40,247 nt of DNA. Origin: a virus. The position numbers and the translations under genes are program-made. The stretch spans positions 1 through 40,247 of the IMG/VR virus record IMGVR_UViG_3300025853_000224. The stretch is one strand, 5' to 3'. Numbering within the stretch: position 1 is the first letter of the stretch; every line of letters starts with the position of its first letter. This document shows, in pieces, positions 8,254-15,819 of the stretch. The notes under the pieces are model-generated. The model did no database searches. It was not told where the DNA came from and worked only from the letters and a program-made list of their open reading frames with translations.

Positions 8254-8867
8254 ATATAGGACTCAGCTACAGCCTTTTCGGTGAAAATGAAAAATACTGG
8301 ACTGGAATCGAGAAAAACTACCGGAAGATAAATAGTATCTATCCGGAGGCCACGATGATTGTGCATACAGACGACCCGAAACGGGTGGCACAATTGTGCC
8401 CCAAAGCGGCTATCTTTGCACACCAGACGCCAGCTGACTTGGGGGGAACTTTCTGGCGCTTTCTATCCTACAACTGCGCGGACGCTGTCCTGTTTCGCGA
8501 TGCCGATAGCTTAATCAACGTTCGAGAACGAGCTGCGGTAGATGAGTGGCTGGAATCGGGCTTAGGCTTACACGCCATGCTGGACCACGCTTCGCACACT
8601 AAATCTGAATGGCCTGTTCTGGCGGGTATGTGGGGGGCACGCAAAGACAGCATTCCGTTTGACTTCAACCACCTAACCTTCTGGTGGCTGGCCAACAAGG
8701 GAAGCTTCAAATACACCTCTGACCAATGGTATCTTCGACGATACATTTGGCCACTTATAGTGAGTGGTGATGGCCTACTCCACAGCCGCTATCCGGCGCA
8801 CAAATGGGGTGGGCTTGACTGGCCAAAACATCCCGAATATAACTCTTTTGTAGGATCAAGAATATGA
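8250..8867 (+). CDS. Putative glycosyltransferase with DxD motif (GT-A fold)
   Basis: A 205-residue protein; ATG at 8250 overlaps the previous stop (ATGA). Near residue 84 it has FRDADSLI, a DxD metal/nucleotide-sugar motif (Asp84, Asp86), preceded by TFWRFLSYNCADAVLFR. This arrangement is seen in small GT-A transferases, where a hydrophobic strand delivers the DxD. The C-terminal half is Trp-rich, with HAMLDH, LAGMWGARK and the end HKWGGLDWPKHPEY. It lacks the EDD motif of the two upstream enzymes, so it probably adds a different sugar or linkage. Cytoplasmic, with no membrane segment. Family assignment is tentative. Confidence 0.6.
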   Translation: MNIGLSYSLFGENEKYWTGIEKNYRKINSIYPEATMIVHTDDPKRVAQLCPKAAIFAHQTPADLGGTFWRFLSYNCADAVLFRDADSLINVRERAAVDEWLESGLGLHAMLDHASHTKSEWPVLAGMWGARKDSIPFDFNHLTFWWLANKGSFKYTSDQWYLRRYIWPLIVSGDGLLHSRYPAHKWGGLDWPKHPEYNSFVGSRI

Positions 8868-9496
8868 AAGAGAACGAAGAAGTATTTGAAGACATTTATG
8901 TAAACCGTAAGTGGGGGTTTGGGCCGCGTTCTGGCGGTGGGTCCTCTCTTAACCAGACTCGTGTTTTGGCAGAGCGCTTGCCAGAGTTGGTTTACAGTTT
9001 GGATCTTGAGAAGATTTTAGACTGCGGTTGCGGAGATTGGACATGGATGAAGAACGTCGATCTAAAAGGCGCAAAATACACCGGTCTCGACGTTTCGCCT
9101 TCAGCCATCGCGGACCTGCAGGCGAAGTTTCCAGACCGGAAATTCAAAGTGGCTGATATCTGCCGCGACAAACTTCCGAAAGCGGACCTCGCTCTCTGCC
9201 GCGATGTGCTGGTTCACTTGCCGTTTGACAATATTTGGGACTTCATTTCCAATCTAAAAAGTAGTAAAATACGATATTTAGCCACAACCGCTTTCCCTTC
9301 CCGAACCCTGAACCGCGATTGTGAAACCGGAGACTGGCGGCCAATTAACTACGAGATCGCCCCATTTAACTTCCCACTGCCTTTTTTGACCATCAACGAG
9401 CGTCTGGAAGCGCACGGCGGGCATTATCGGGACAAGTCCACCTGCATCTGGCACGTGGATAGCCTGCCTAGCCGACCATTGACTTTTGAGACGTAA
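8864..9496 (+). CDS. Class I SAM-dependent methyltransferase
   Basis: A 210-residue protein with the Rossmann-fold SAM site ILDCGCGDWTW (Asp53-Gly57; motif I) and the acidic ribose-binding residue in YTGLDVSPS (Asp76), then KVADICRDKLPKADLALCRDVLVHLPF for motifs II and III. There is no target-recognition domain of a DNA methylase and no DPPY-type motif, so a small molecule, sugar or protein substrate is more likely than DNA. It overlaps the third glycosyltransferase by 4 bases, which suggests it caps or trims the same glycan. A promoter for the next gene begins inside its last codons. Confidence 0.75.
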   Translation: MKENEEVFEDIYVNRKWGFGPRSGGGSSLNQTRVLAERLPELVYSLDLEKILDCGCGDWTWMKNVDLKGAKYTGLDVSPSAIADLQAKFPDRKFKVADICRDKLPKADLALCRDVLVHLPFDNIWDFISNLKSSKIRYLATTAFPSRTLNRDCETGDWRPINYEIAPFNFPLPFLTINERLEAHGGHYRDKSTCIWHVDSLPSRPLTFET

Positions 9497-9507
9497 TTTA
9501 TTAGTCT
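9479..9507 (+). promoter_or_regulatory. Candidate promoter ending six bases before a start codon
   Basis: TTGACT at 9479-9484 and TAGTCT at 9502-9507 are separated by 17 bases. The ATG at 9514 lies where transcription would normally start, so the message would be leaderless or nearly so. The -35 is inside the methyltransferase coding end. Confidence 0.5.
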
Positions 9508-9513
9508 CTAGCC

Positions 9514-10449
9514 ATGCCCGCTATTAGTGTAAAGTCTATTCGCAGATATCTTGCGGACTACGTGAGGCCGGACGAGGATTTAGTAACGAAGCTGAATTTT
9601 GTAATGCCACGGCTCTACTCAATGGGTATGTGGCGAGATTTGGTCTACGAGTGGACCATCACGACTAGCAATACGTATTTCTCGTTACCGGAGCATTCTG
9701 AGTCGCTGCTGGGCGCAATGGTTGACAACGCTCCTTCTGAGATCAAAGCAGTATGGCACGACTACAGGATTCAAGGCTACACCAACGAAGGGCCTTCGCC
9801 ACTGTTCGGCGTTGTGGATGACGGCTGGTCAGTCATCAGAGAAGACCTCTTGACGGGCGATAGCGACGACTACGAGATCGAACTGCGACCCGTCTCTCCC
9901 GCCACGGCCTTACCGAATATAGGCGAAGTCTCGATCAGTTTCACGATTCGTGATGAATCCGACTTTGAAGAAGATTTCGAGATGGCTGGTCAATCCACCG
10001 CAACCAGCAGCCGTTCTACTGTAACGGAAATATCTGAAATCCAGTTTTCGGGCCTGAACGAAGCTATTGACGTTTATGCGATCCACCAGAACGGAGGAAC
10101 AGACATCAAACTTGCCACCATCAAAGGTGACGGGATCACCCGTTACCGACGCTTTAGGCTCTACAACGCGGACGGCACAGTTAAGAGCGTGAAGACGCTT
10201 CTGAAGCGTGCGTGGCAGCCTGTGTTCAATGATGACGACGTGGTCTATTTGGGAAACTTGAACGCCATCAAGCATGGCCTGTTGGGCATGTTGGCTGAAG
10301 ACAATGCGGACCTGCAACGCGCTGAATACCATTGGCGGGTGTGCGAAAAGCTTTTGAACGAAGAGATGGATGCCACCAGAGGCGCAGCAAAGCCTAAACT
10401 CCGATTGAAACCGGACGGCGGGTCTTTTGCGGTAACCAATATCATGTAG
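9514..10449 (+). CDS. Head-tail adaptor or tail tube protein, T7 gp11-like (putative)
   Basis: A 311-residue soluble protein. The N-terminal pattern KLNFVMPRLYSMGMWRDLVYEWTI, followed by TYFSLPEHSESLLGAMV, resembles gp11/tail-tubular-A proteins of T7-like phages, where a helix ending in a GMW motif precedes a strand that sets a wall of the tail ring. The C-terminal part has LNAIKHGLLGMLAEDNADLQRAEYHWRVCEKLL, a helix like that closing gp11-type proteins. The central part (about 120-215) is extra and may be an inserted domain. It is probably the first gene of its own transcript, behind a candidate promoter. The family call is remembered pattern only and needs a structure search. Confidence 0.5.
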   Translation: MPAISVKSIRRYLADYVRPDEDLVTKLNFVMPRLYSMGMWRDLVYEWTITTSNTYFSLPEHSESLLGAMVDNAPSEIKAVWHDYRIQGYTNEGPSPLFGVVDDGWSVIREDLLTGDSDDYEIELRPVSPATALPNIGEVSISFTIRDESDFEEDFEMAGQSTATSSRSTVTEISEIQFSGLNEAIDVYAIHQNGGTDIKLATIKGDGITRYRRFRLYNADGTVKSVKTLLKRAWQPVFNDDDVVYLGNLNAIKHGLLGMLAEDNADLQRAEYHWRVCEKLLNEEMDATRGAAKPKLRLKPDGGSFAVTNIM

Positions 10450-10450
10450 C

Positions 10451-10669
10451 ATGAGGGACTACAAAAAAGAGTATCGGGAATACCACGGCAAACCGGAGCA
10501 GCGTAAGAGACGCTCTAGCCGCGTAATGGCCCGCCGCCTCATGAAAAAGCGTTTGGGCGCAAAGGCATTAGCGGGCAAAGACGTTGACCACAAAGATGGC
10601 AACCCACGCAACAACTCTCCGTCCAACCTTCGCGTGATGAATAAATCGCGTAACCGATCCAAAAAATGA
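10451..10669 (+). CDS. Small HNH-type endonuclease-like protein
   Basis: A 72-residue, very basic protein. The C-terminal half carries VDHKDGNPRNNSPSNLRVMN (Asp46-His47, then Asn54 and Asn59), which is the beta-beta-alpha metal motif of HNH endonucleases of the HNH_3 type. The enzyme is shorter than typical homing HNH proteins because it lacks the N-terminal Cys-knuckle part and any DNA-specificity domain. In tailed phages a small HNH protein often assists the terminase in cutting DNA during packaging; it could also be a decayed homing enzyme. It starts one base after the upstream stop and its end overlaps the next start. Confidence 0.65.
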   Translation: MRDYKKEYREYHGKPEQRKRRSSRVMARRLMKKRLGAKALAGKDVDHKDGNPRNNSPSNLRVMNKSRNRSKK

Positions 10670-10839
10670 AGTCGCGAGTCAACGAAGCAGGCAACTACAC
10701 AAAGCCTACGATGAGGAAGCGTCTTTTCAACGAGATAAAGGCCGGAACCAAAGGCGGCAAAGCTGGCCAGTGGTCTGCTCGCAAAGCACAACTACTTGCT
10801 GCTCGCTACAAAAAAGCCGGAGGAGGCTACAGAGACTAA
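10666..10839 (+). CDS. Small basic conserved viral protein (57 residues)
   Basis: The ATG overlaps the HNH gene stop (ATGA) and its stop overlaps the next ATG (TAATG). The protein is rich in Lys, Arg and Gly, with the pattern NYTKPTMRKRLFNEIK, then GGKAGQWSARKAQLLA and GGGY at the end. I remember this motif order as a recurring short protein in marine phages and some large algal viruses, with no known function. The strong basic charge suggests nucleic-acid binding. No catalytic motif is visible. Confidence 0.65.
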   Translation: MKSRVNEAGNYTKPTMRKRLFNEIKAGTKGGKAGQWSARKAQLLAARYKKAGGGYRD

Positions 10840-11120
10840 TGCCAAAACGAGCACCACAGAAATCATTGGACAGCTGGACTCGCGAGAATTGGGGGACCAA
10901 ATCTGGCAAACCTTCGCTTGAGACTGGCGAGAGGTATTTACCAAAGGCCGCACGCGATGCTCTTACTGATGAGGAGTATACCAGAACTTCGAGAAAGAAA
11001 CGGGAAGGGATGCGCAAAGGCAAGCAGTTCGTCAAGCAGCCTAAGTCCATCGCGGAGAAGACCGCGAAATACCGTAGCAAGAAGAGGCTACTTCAATCAG
11101 CGCGTAAGCGCAAAGGATGA
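10839..11120 (+). CDS. Small basic protein, DUF5872-like
   Basis: A 93-residue protein starting at the ATG that overlaps the previous stop. The pattern LDSWTRENWGTKSGKPS, GERYLPKAARDALT, then KGKQFVKQPKSIAEKTAKYR is one I associate with proteins annotated DUF5872; this is memory, not a search. It is dominated by Lys and Arg in the C-terminal half, which fits DNA or RNA binding. It is overlapped by the next gene (4 bases), so the HNH-like protein, the two basic proteins and the nuclease form one tight set and may act together on DNA. Confidence 0.65.
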   Translation: MPKRAPQKSLDSWTRENWGTKSGKPSLETGERYLPKAARDALTDEEYTRTSRKKREGMRKGKQFVKQPKSIAEKTAKYRSKKRLLQSARKRKG

Positions 11121-11629
11121 GCCGATTTATAGTCTATAAGCCCACCAAAGAAGATGTCGCTGAAGCCTTCAGCCGATCCCAAAAACTTGGCATCACGCCT
11201 TCGTCGTTTACTCGCGGCAAAGGCCGTATGATTGGGTTCTTGGGCGAAGTCGCCTTTGAGCGGACATTTCCGCAGGCCATTTACGTTGGCGACAAATCCT
11301 ACACGCATGACTACGAGCTGAATGGCAAGAACATCGACGTGAAATCCAAGTCATGCAGCAGCCGACCGATGGTTCACTACATCGCTTCGGTCAACAAGCC
11401 AAAAGGCAAGAAGCTGCCCAAAGGTAACTTATATTTTTTTATGCGTGTTCGCACAGACTTTTCGCGTGTATGGTTGTGCGGTTGGACGACGCAGCAGGCG
11501 ATTGAAAAGCCGAAATATTACAAAAAGAAAGGTGAATCCGACGATGCCGGATTCACCTTCTTGTCTGACGGGTATCACCTACCGATTCGCAACACCCGTA
11601 GAGCCGACTCCCTTCTCGTTACGGCGTAG
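11117..11629 (+). CDS. PD-(D/E)XK-type endonuclease
   Basis: A 170-residue protein with the core of the PD-(D/E)XK fold: GFLGEVAFERTFP (Glu44 helix), then HDYELNGKNIDVKSKS (Asp65, Asp74 and Lys76), the last giving the D-x-K catalytic pair. Such stand-alone nucleases in phages act as restriction-like, Holliday-junction or packaging nucleases. It closes the plus-strand set of small basic/HNH proteins. Its last 11 bases overlap the end of the convergent primase gene, and its coding sequence contains a perfect 12-bp inverted repeat (11529-11559) that reads as a terminator for the opposite strand. Confidence 0.7.
   Translation: MSRFIVYKPTKEDVAEAFSRSQKLGITPSSFTRGKGRMIGFLGEVAFERTFPQAIYVGDKSYTHDYELNGKNIDVKSKSCSSRPMVHYIASVNKPKGKKLPKGNLYFFMRVRTDFSRVWLCGWTTQQAIEKPKYYKKKGESDDAGFTFLSDGYHLPIRNTRRADSLLVTA
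11529..11559 (-). terminator. Rho-independent terminator of the minus operon, inside the nuclease gene
   Basis: The perfect 12-bp stem AAGGTGAATCCG / CGGATTCACCTT has a 7-base loop (11541-11547). On the minus strand it is followed at once by TCTTTTTG, a good T-tract; on the plus strand the downstream bases are not T-rich. It lies about 60 bases past the primase stop, within the coding sequence of the convergent nuclease. Confidence 0.75.
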
Positions 11630-13778
11630 CGCCGATGTCATAACTGTCGGAGAGATTAATCTTCCAAAGCTTGCCGCCACCCTTTCCGGATGATGTGACC
11701 GGTCGGATGGTCCGGTTCACACGGCTGGCTTCTTCGAGTGTTGCCATGCCGCGCCGGACAAATTCCAGATTGTTTGACATGCCCACTGAGCGACCATTGT
11801 TGAAATCATGCAACATGACTTGAAACTCTGTCAGCGTCCCGCTCCATTGCATCGTAGACGGATCAGCTTCACGGCAGCGCTTCGAGAAGAACTCAACGAG
11901 TTCCGCAATAGCACTCCGACTGGAGTTGTCATAAGCAGCATCAGCAATAGCTGGATCAATGTAACTCTTCACACCGAACCTGCCAGTGTCGCGAACCTCT
12001 TTCGGCGGAACGTAATCCAGCAGGAACTTCGCAAAGAATGGCAGCTCTTCGTTGATCGTCGTTTCAAGAACGTGATTGGCTGGAAAGTTGTCAGTCGCAT
12101 CTTCGCGAACCAGCATGGCCATGATTTTGTCGCGGTTGCTGCTATCGAGCGAGGGAATCACCGAAAGGCTGTTCGCGTCCATGTTCAGTGACAGCGTCAC
12201 GCGACCAGACCACGGCACGGACAGAGCATCCGCATACTTCGCTTGATACTCAATTCGGGGATTTGCAACCGCCCGCTTGAGCAATTCGGTCGCCCTACGC
12301 TGGTCCTGAAAGGACGCTGCCGAAGTAGTGTCGTCTATGACCCAACTAGCCACGCGGCCCAGATCTTTGTTGAACTTAGTCTGGCCTGACAAGTAGTCAG
12401 AGGCATCCGAAAAGCCCCCAACAAGCCCGCTGATGATACGGTTTGAAAGCAGCGATTTACCACGACCGGTAGGCCCAACAAGAACCATGGCTTGACCTTG
12501 TAGATTCTTTTTGAAGTAGACCGCTTCATAGAACCGCTTAAGCCATGCGTAGAGGTAGTCCAGAGATGGCACATTGCTAGAGTCAACGAACAGCTGTTTG
12601 AGCCAGCCATGAATAAAGGGCCAGTTTTGTGGCTTACCGTTCGCCTCCGGTTGGACAATTTGCAGATTAGAGCAATTGAGAATGCGGCTGCCGTTGTAGC
12701 TCACAATACGATCAGCCGAAAACACCACCGGCGCAATTTCATCAATCCGGTTGTGGTTACTAACTGTGAGGATTGCGGACTCCACTTCGCTGATGGTGTG
12801 CCCTTTCTTCAGTCGCGGGGAAAAGCCTGCTTGCCGGAGTTCGAGAATAAGTTGCTCTTTCGGAATAGCGACAGCGTTGTCGTGCAGCAGCTTAAAGAAG
12901 CTACGACCGTTGAACCAATACTCGTCCAGAAGCGAGGTCAGTTTCCTATCTTCGTAATCTTTCACGAAGGACTGGCCGAAGATATCTGCCCAGCTCATGA
13001 AACCTTTACCCGCACGGTCAGAGTAACATACTACACCGTCCTCAACGACCTGACAGCCGTCGCGGTCAATTCCGTCGTCAATCCAGACCAGCGGCCCGCG
13101 TGACCCAACTTCGAAAGGCCCCTTCCAACGGTTCGGGAATCGGTCTTCAATTTCTTTTGCCACCACATCAATCGGGATGTTCGTGTCGCCCGATTGTGGC
13201 GGTTTGCTGGAGATAGTTTTCGCGAGAACACTGTGAAGATAAGACTCTTCGAGCGGGTCACCGAGTTTGGTCCAGTTCTTTCCCAATTCGAAATACTGAC
13301 CTGCTTTGAGTGACGTTTCATCAAAGCCTCCGAAAGAAGACGGAATGCGAAGTTTCTTCGCGAGTTCAGTCATGAATGACGTATAGGTCTCCGGTGCAAT
13401 CGGTAGAGTTGATTCGAACTCCCACACAAGACGCATGTAACCGGATTCTGTTTCGGTATAATACGTCGGCGGATGGTCTTTGAAGCGGACCTCCAAATCA
13501 GTTTTGATGGTGCCCCAATTGACGTTCACACCTGCATCGTAGTCTGCAACAATCCCGCTGACTTTGTTCACCGGATTGTCATTGCTAATGCGCTTTGCCG
13601 GTGCCCGACCTTCTGCCAGTGAGTAAAACACGTGGTCTGTTTTCGGGTCGCTGCACCATTTTCGGTATTGCGCTTTGTTCGCGAATTTAGGCTTCTGCTT
13701 CTTAATGGTGCAGAGACTGGCTGCAGCTTGCGCTTTGTGGTCGCGCAGATTTTTCAAGTATCGGTAGTTAATGCTCAT
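11619..13778 (-). CDS. Primase-helicase (D5/SF3-like replicative protein)
   Basis: The ATG at 13778 is chosen, 4 bases after the polymerase stop; an in-frame ATG at 13823 would overlap the polymerase gene by 41 bases. The 719-residue protein has an N-terminal region with VADYDAG (Asp79, Asp81), a DxD pair like the metal site of archaeo-eukaryotic-type primases. It also has a C-terminal ATPase with Walker A GPTGRGKS (434-442, Lys441) and Walker B WVIDDTT (Asp482, Asp483), the acidic pair of superfamily 3 or VirE-like helicases. It would unwind DNA and lay primers for the adjacent polymerase. It is the last gene of the minus operon and ends against the convergent nuclease. Confidence 0.8.
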   Translation of the reverse strand: MSINYRYLKNLRDHKAQAAASLCTIKKQKPKFANKAQYRKWCSDPKTDHVFYSLAEGRAPAKRISNDNPVNKVSGIVADYDAGVNVNWGTIKTDLEVRFKDHPPTYYTETESGYMRLVWEFESTLPIAPETYTSFMTELAKKLRIPSSFGGFDETSLKAGQYFELGKNWTKLGDPLEESYLHSVLAKTISSKPPQSGDTNIPIDVVAKEIEDRFPNRWKGPFEVGSRGPLVWIDDGIDRDGCQVVEDGVVCYSDRAGKGFMSWADIFGQSFVKDYEDRKLTSLLDEYWFNGRSFFKLLHDNAVAIPKEQLILELRQAGFSPRLKKGHTISEVESAILTVSNHNRIDEIAPVVFSADRIVSYNGSRILNCSNLQIVQPEANGKPQNWPFIHGWLKQLFVDSSNVPSLDYLYAWLKRFYEAVYFKKNLQGQAMVLVGPTGRGKSLLSNRIISGLVGGFSDASDYLSGQTKFNKDLGRVASWVIDDTTSAASFQDQRRATELLKRAVANPRIEYQAKYADALSVPWSGRVTLSLNMDANSLSVIPSLDSSNRDKIMAMLVREDATDNFPANHVLETTINEELPFFAKFLLDYVPPKEVRDTGRFGVKSYIDPAIADAAYDNSSRSAIAELVEFFSKRCREADPSTMQWSGTLTEFQVMLHDFNNGRSVGMSNNLEFVRRGMATLEEASRVNRTIRPVTSSGKGGGKLWKINLSDSYDIGATP

Positions 13779-13782
13779 TTTT

Positions 13783-15549
13783 CTATTTCTGGTAACGTTC
13801 AAGGATATCGCCTTCGGAATCAAGAGGGATATCAGTAATCCACGGTGGTGGTGTTGACATGATTCTGGTCAGATCTGTCGCGACCTGTTCAGCTTTGTCT
13901 TCATCGCACTCGACGACAACTTCATCATGCACATGAAGAATGATGTCGTGGCCCGCTTTGTCAATCTTCAACATCATGTAGCAGAAGATATCACGAGCAA
14001 GTTTCTGGGACAGATTTTCCGCGACGACCCCGCCCCAAAGCTTCATCGGCTGTTTCTTGCCGTTGCGCTCAACCATGGCGACGTGTTGCGCTTTCCCGTT
14101 GTATCGCATTTGACGAATCCGACCGTAGCCCATCGAATTGCCAGACGGCAAGTCAATCGTGAGCGGAGCACCTGCAGTGTGGGCTGCACGGATTTGGCTA
14201 TTAAGATTGCGCCAATAGGCTGGAATCTTGCGGAGCTTGCGGCGATACAGCTGCACGGACTTCTCTGCTTCGGCCAACGGCATTCCGGTAATGGCCGCAA
14301 ACGTGTTGGGGCCACTGCCATAGCCACAGCCCAACACCATAGATTTCACGGAGTGCCTCAATGCTGGATCTTCTTTTTTGAGAACGCCTTTGTCTTTTGA
14401 CCAAAGACCAAACCGAATTGCGAAAGCCTCATAGATGTCATCGCTCGCTTCGATTTCAGCCAGTGTATCGTGGTCACCAGCAAGCCAGCAGAGCGTGCGG
14501 ACTTCGATTTGCGAGAGGTCGGCGACAACAAGCTTACGACCTTTAGGTGCTTCAATAAGGTGCCGCATGTTGACGCCAAACATCTCCTCTCGGGGCATAT
14601 TCTGCAAGTTAAGGTTGCCACCGCTGCCGCTGAAGCGTCCGGTGTGGCCACCCCAATACTTAATGTTTCCGTAATAACGGTTATCAGACATCGTCCCAAA
14701 ATCAAAGGCATCCAGTTTTTTAGCGAGCGAGTTAATCCGCCGCCAGTTGCTCACAGCGGACACCCAACGGTATTTTTTGCCGTGTGTTGCAATCCACTTC
14801 TGTGCGTCCTCATCAGTCTGTGCAAGTGACGCAGGCGGCTCAATACCACACTTGATGCACTCATCATCGAAGGCTTTACGGCTCAACAATGGTCTTTCTC
14901 CGTTCCACGGAATACAAGACTCTGCTTCAAACAGCGCGGACTTCACTTTCTCCCGCGCAAGCTTTAAAGACTCTGGATTCATCGGGACACCTCTTTGCGC
15001 AATCGTCCGGTTAAGGCGGCTGATATCCTGTTCGAATTGGAGCCAATCACCGTTGTGTTTTTGCCAGAGCTTAAGACACAATTCCGAATCCTTTATCGCG
15101 TATTCCGCAACTTCTTTTTGGAAGCCTTCTTCCATGTCCTCCCAGCGCTTGCCCTTCATATTGTCGCGAGTCTCTTTGCTCACATCCAACTTGAATGAAG
15201 CCGCCGAAGCGCCCTTCAACGAGCGTGGTAAACCAACTGCCGCGCACATGTCCGCCGTGCAGGACCATTGTGCGTATTCAACTTTTGGCCACCAGTTTTG
15301 GGATACACCATACAGGTAAAGGGTTTCATCGAAGCCTGCATTGTGCGAAAGAACAACATTACCAATCAACAAAGACCAGTCGAACTCTTTTGGGTGTCCG
15401 ACAAACTCATAACCGTCGTCACCTACGATGGACACCATATAAGCATCGAAATCGTGGTGTGAGAAGTAGCCCAACGGCCCTAACTTTGTGATGGAACATT
15501 CTTTATCGTAATACGATTCAAAGTCCAATGCATATGTTTTTTGTTTCAT
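13783..15549 (-). CDS. Family A DNA polymerase with 3'-5' exonuclease
   Basis: A 588-residue replicative polymerase. The N-terminal proofreading domain shows Exo I LDFES (Asp9, Glu11), Exo II LSHNAGFDE and Exo III YAIKDSE. The polymerase domain has motif A VADLSQIEVR (Asp344), motif B RHSVKSMVLGCGYGSG and motif C HVHDEVVVE (Asp542). There is no 5'-3' exonuclease domain, as in T7-type phage enzymes. The gap upstream holds a strong terminator only about 30 bases before the ATG, so expression may need read-through or RNA processing. The leader is A-rich (GGAAACAAATA before ATG) with no Shine-Dalgarno. Four bases separate its stop from the primase-helicase start. Confidence 0.92.
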   Translation of the reverse strand: MKQKTYALDFESYYDKECSITKLGPLGYFSHHDFDAYMVSIVGDDGYEFVGHPKEFDWSLLIGNVVLSHNAGFDETLYLYGVSQNWWPKVEYAQWSCTADMCAAVGLPRSLKGASAASFKLDVSKETRDNMKGKRWEDMEEGFQKEVAEYAIKDSELCLKLWQKHNGDWLQFEQDISRLNRTIAQRGVPMNPESLKLAREKVKSALFEAESCIPWNGERPLLSRKAFDDECIKCGIEPPASLAQTDEDAQKWIATHGKKYRWVSAVSNWRRINSLAKKLDAFDFGTMSDNRYYGNIKYWGGHTGRFSGSGGNLNLQNMPREEMFGVNMRHLIEAPKGRKLVVADLSQIEVRTLCWLAGDHDTLAEIEASDDIYEAFAIRFGLWSKDKGVLKKEDPALRHSVKSMVLGCGYGSGPNTFAAITGMPLAEAEKSVQLYRRKLRKIPAYWRNLNSQIRAAHTAGAPLTIDLPSGNSMGYGRIRQMRYNGKAQHVAMVERNGKKQPMKLWGGVVAENLSQKLARDIFCYMMLKIDKAGHDIILHVHDEVVVECDEDKAEQVATDLTRIMSTPPPWITDIPLDSEGDILERYQK

Positions 15550-15580
15550 TATTTGTTTCCATTTTTGCTTTGGAGATAAA

Positions 15581-15621
15581 AAAGCCCCGTCCGCGAAAGC
15601 AACAAAAACGGACGGGGCTTT
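15581..15621 (-). terminator. Strong hairpin terminator between a coiled-coil gene and DNA polymerase
   Basis: The perfect 13-bp inverted repeat AAAGCCCCGTCCG / CGGACGGGGCTTT has a 15-base loop. On the minus strand it runs into TTTTTTATC, a typical intrinsic terminator. It is in the middle of co-directional replication genes, 31 bases upstream of the polymerase ATG. Confidence 0.85.
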
Positions 15622-15638
15622 AGGTGTGCTACGTATGA

Positions 15639-15818
15639 CTATTCAGCAACAAATTCTAACTCAAGTTGGCCGCTGTCGCTGAGTGCGTCCGACAATACTT
15701 TCCGGAGAGTAGTGAACTTCTCAAGAGATTCTTGTGCATCAGCAATGGACGATTCGATTTGGGCAATCATGCCATCCAGAGTATCAACTTCTGATCGGAG
15801 GATTTCTGTAGTGTCCAT
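15639..15818 (-). CDS. Small coiled-coil protein (59 residues)
   Basis: The ATG at 15818 is preferred; an in-frame TTG at 15827 would overlap the upstream stop. The protein is one predicted long helix with heptad-like hydrophobic spacing (TLDGMIAQIESSIADAQESLEKF), acidic overall, with no membrane segment. It ends just before the terminator that precedes the polymerase gene. It may be a dimerising accessory of the replication proteins; nothing specific is recognisable. Confidence 0.6.
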   Translation of the reverse strand: MDTTEILRSEVDTLDGMIAQIESSIADAQESLEKFTTLRKVLSDALSDSGQLELEFVAE

Positions 15819-15819
15819 C

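Noticed and set aside
9910-10452. Minus-strand frame of 180 codons opposite the adaptor gene
   Set aside because: Its composition looks like an antisense reading of the plus gene, which fits the coupled layout and its promoter.
12609-15319. Plus-strand frames of 150-190 codons opposite the primase-helicase and polymerase genes
   Set aside because: The minus-strand genes there have complete catalytic motifs; the plus frames show no motif or plausible start context.
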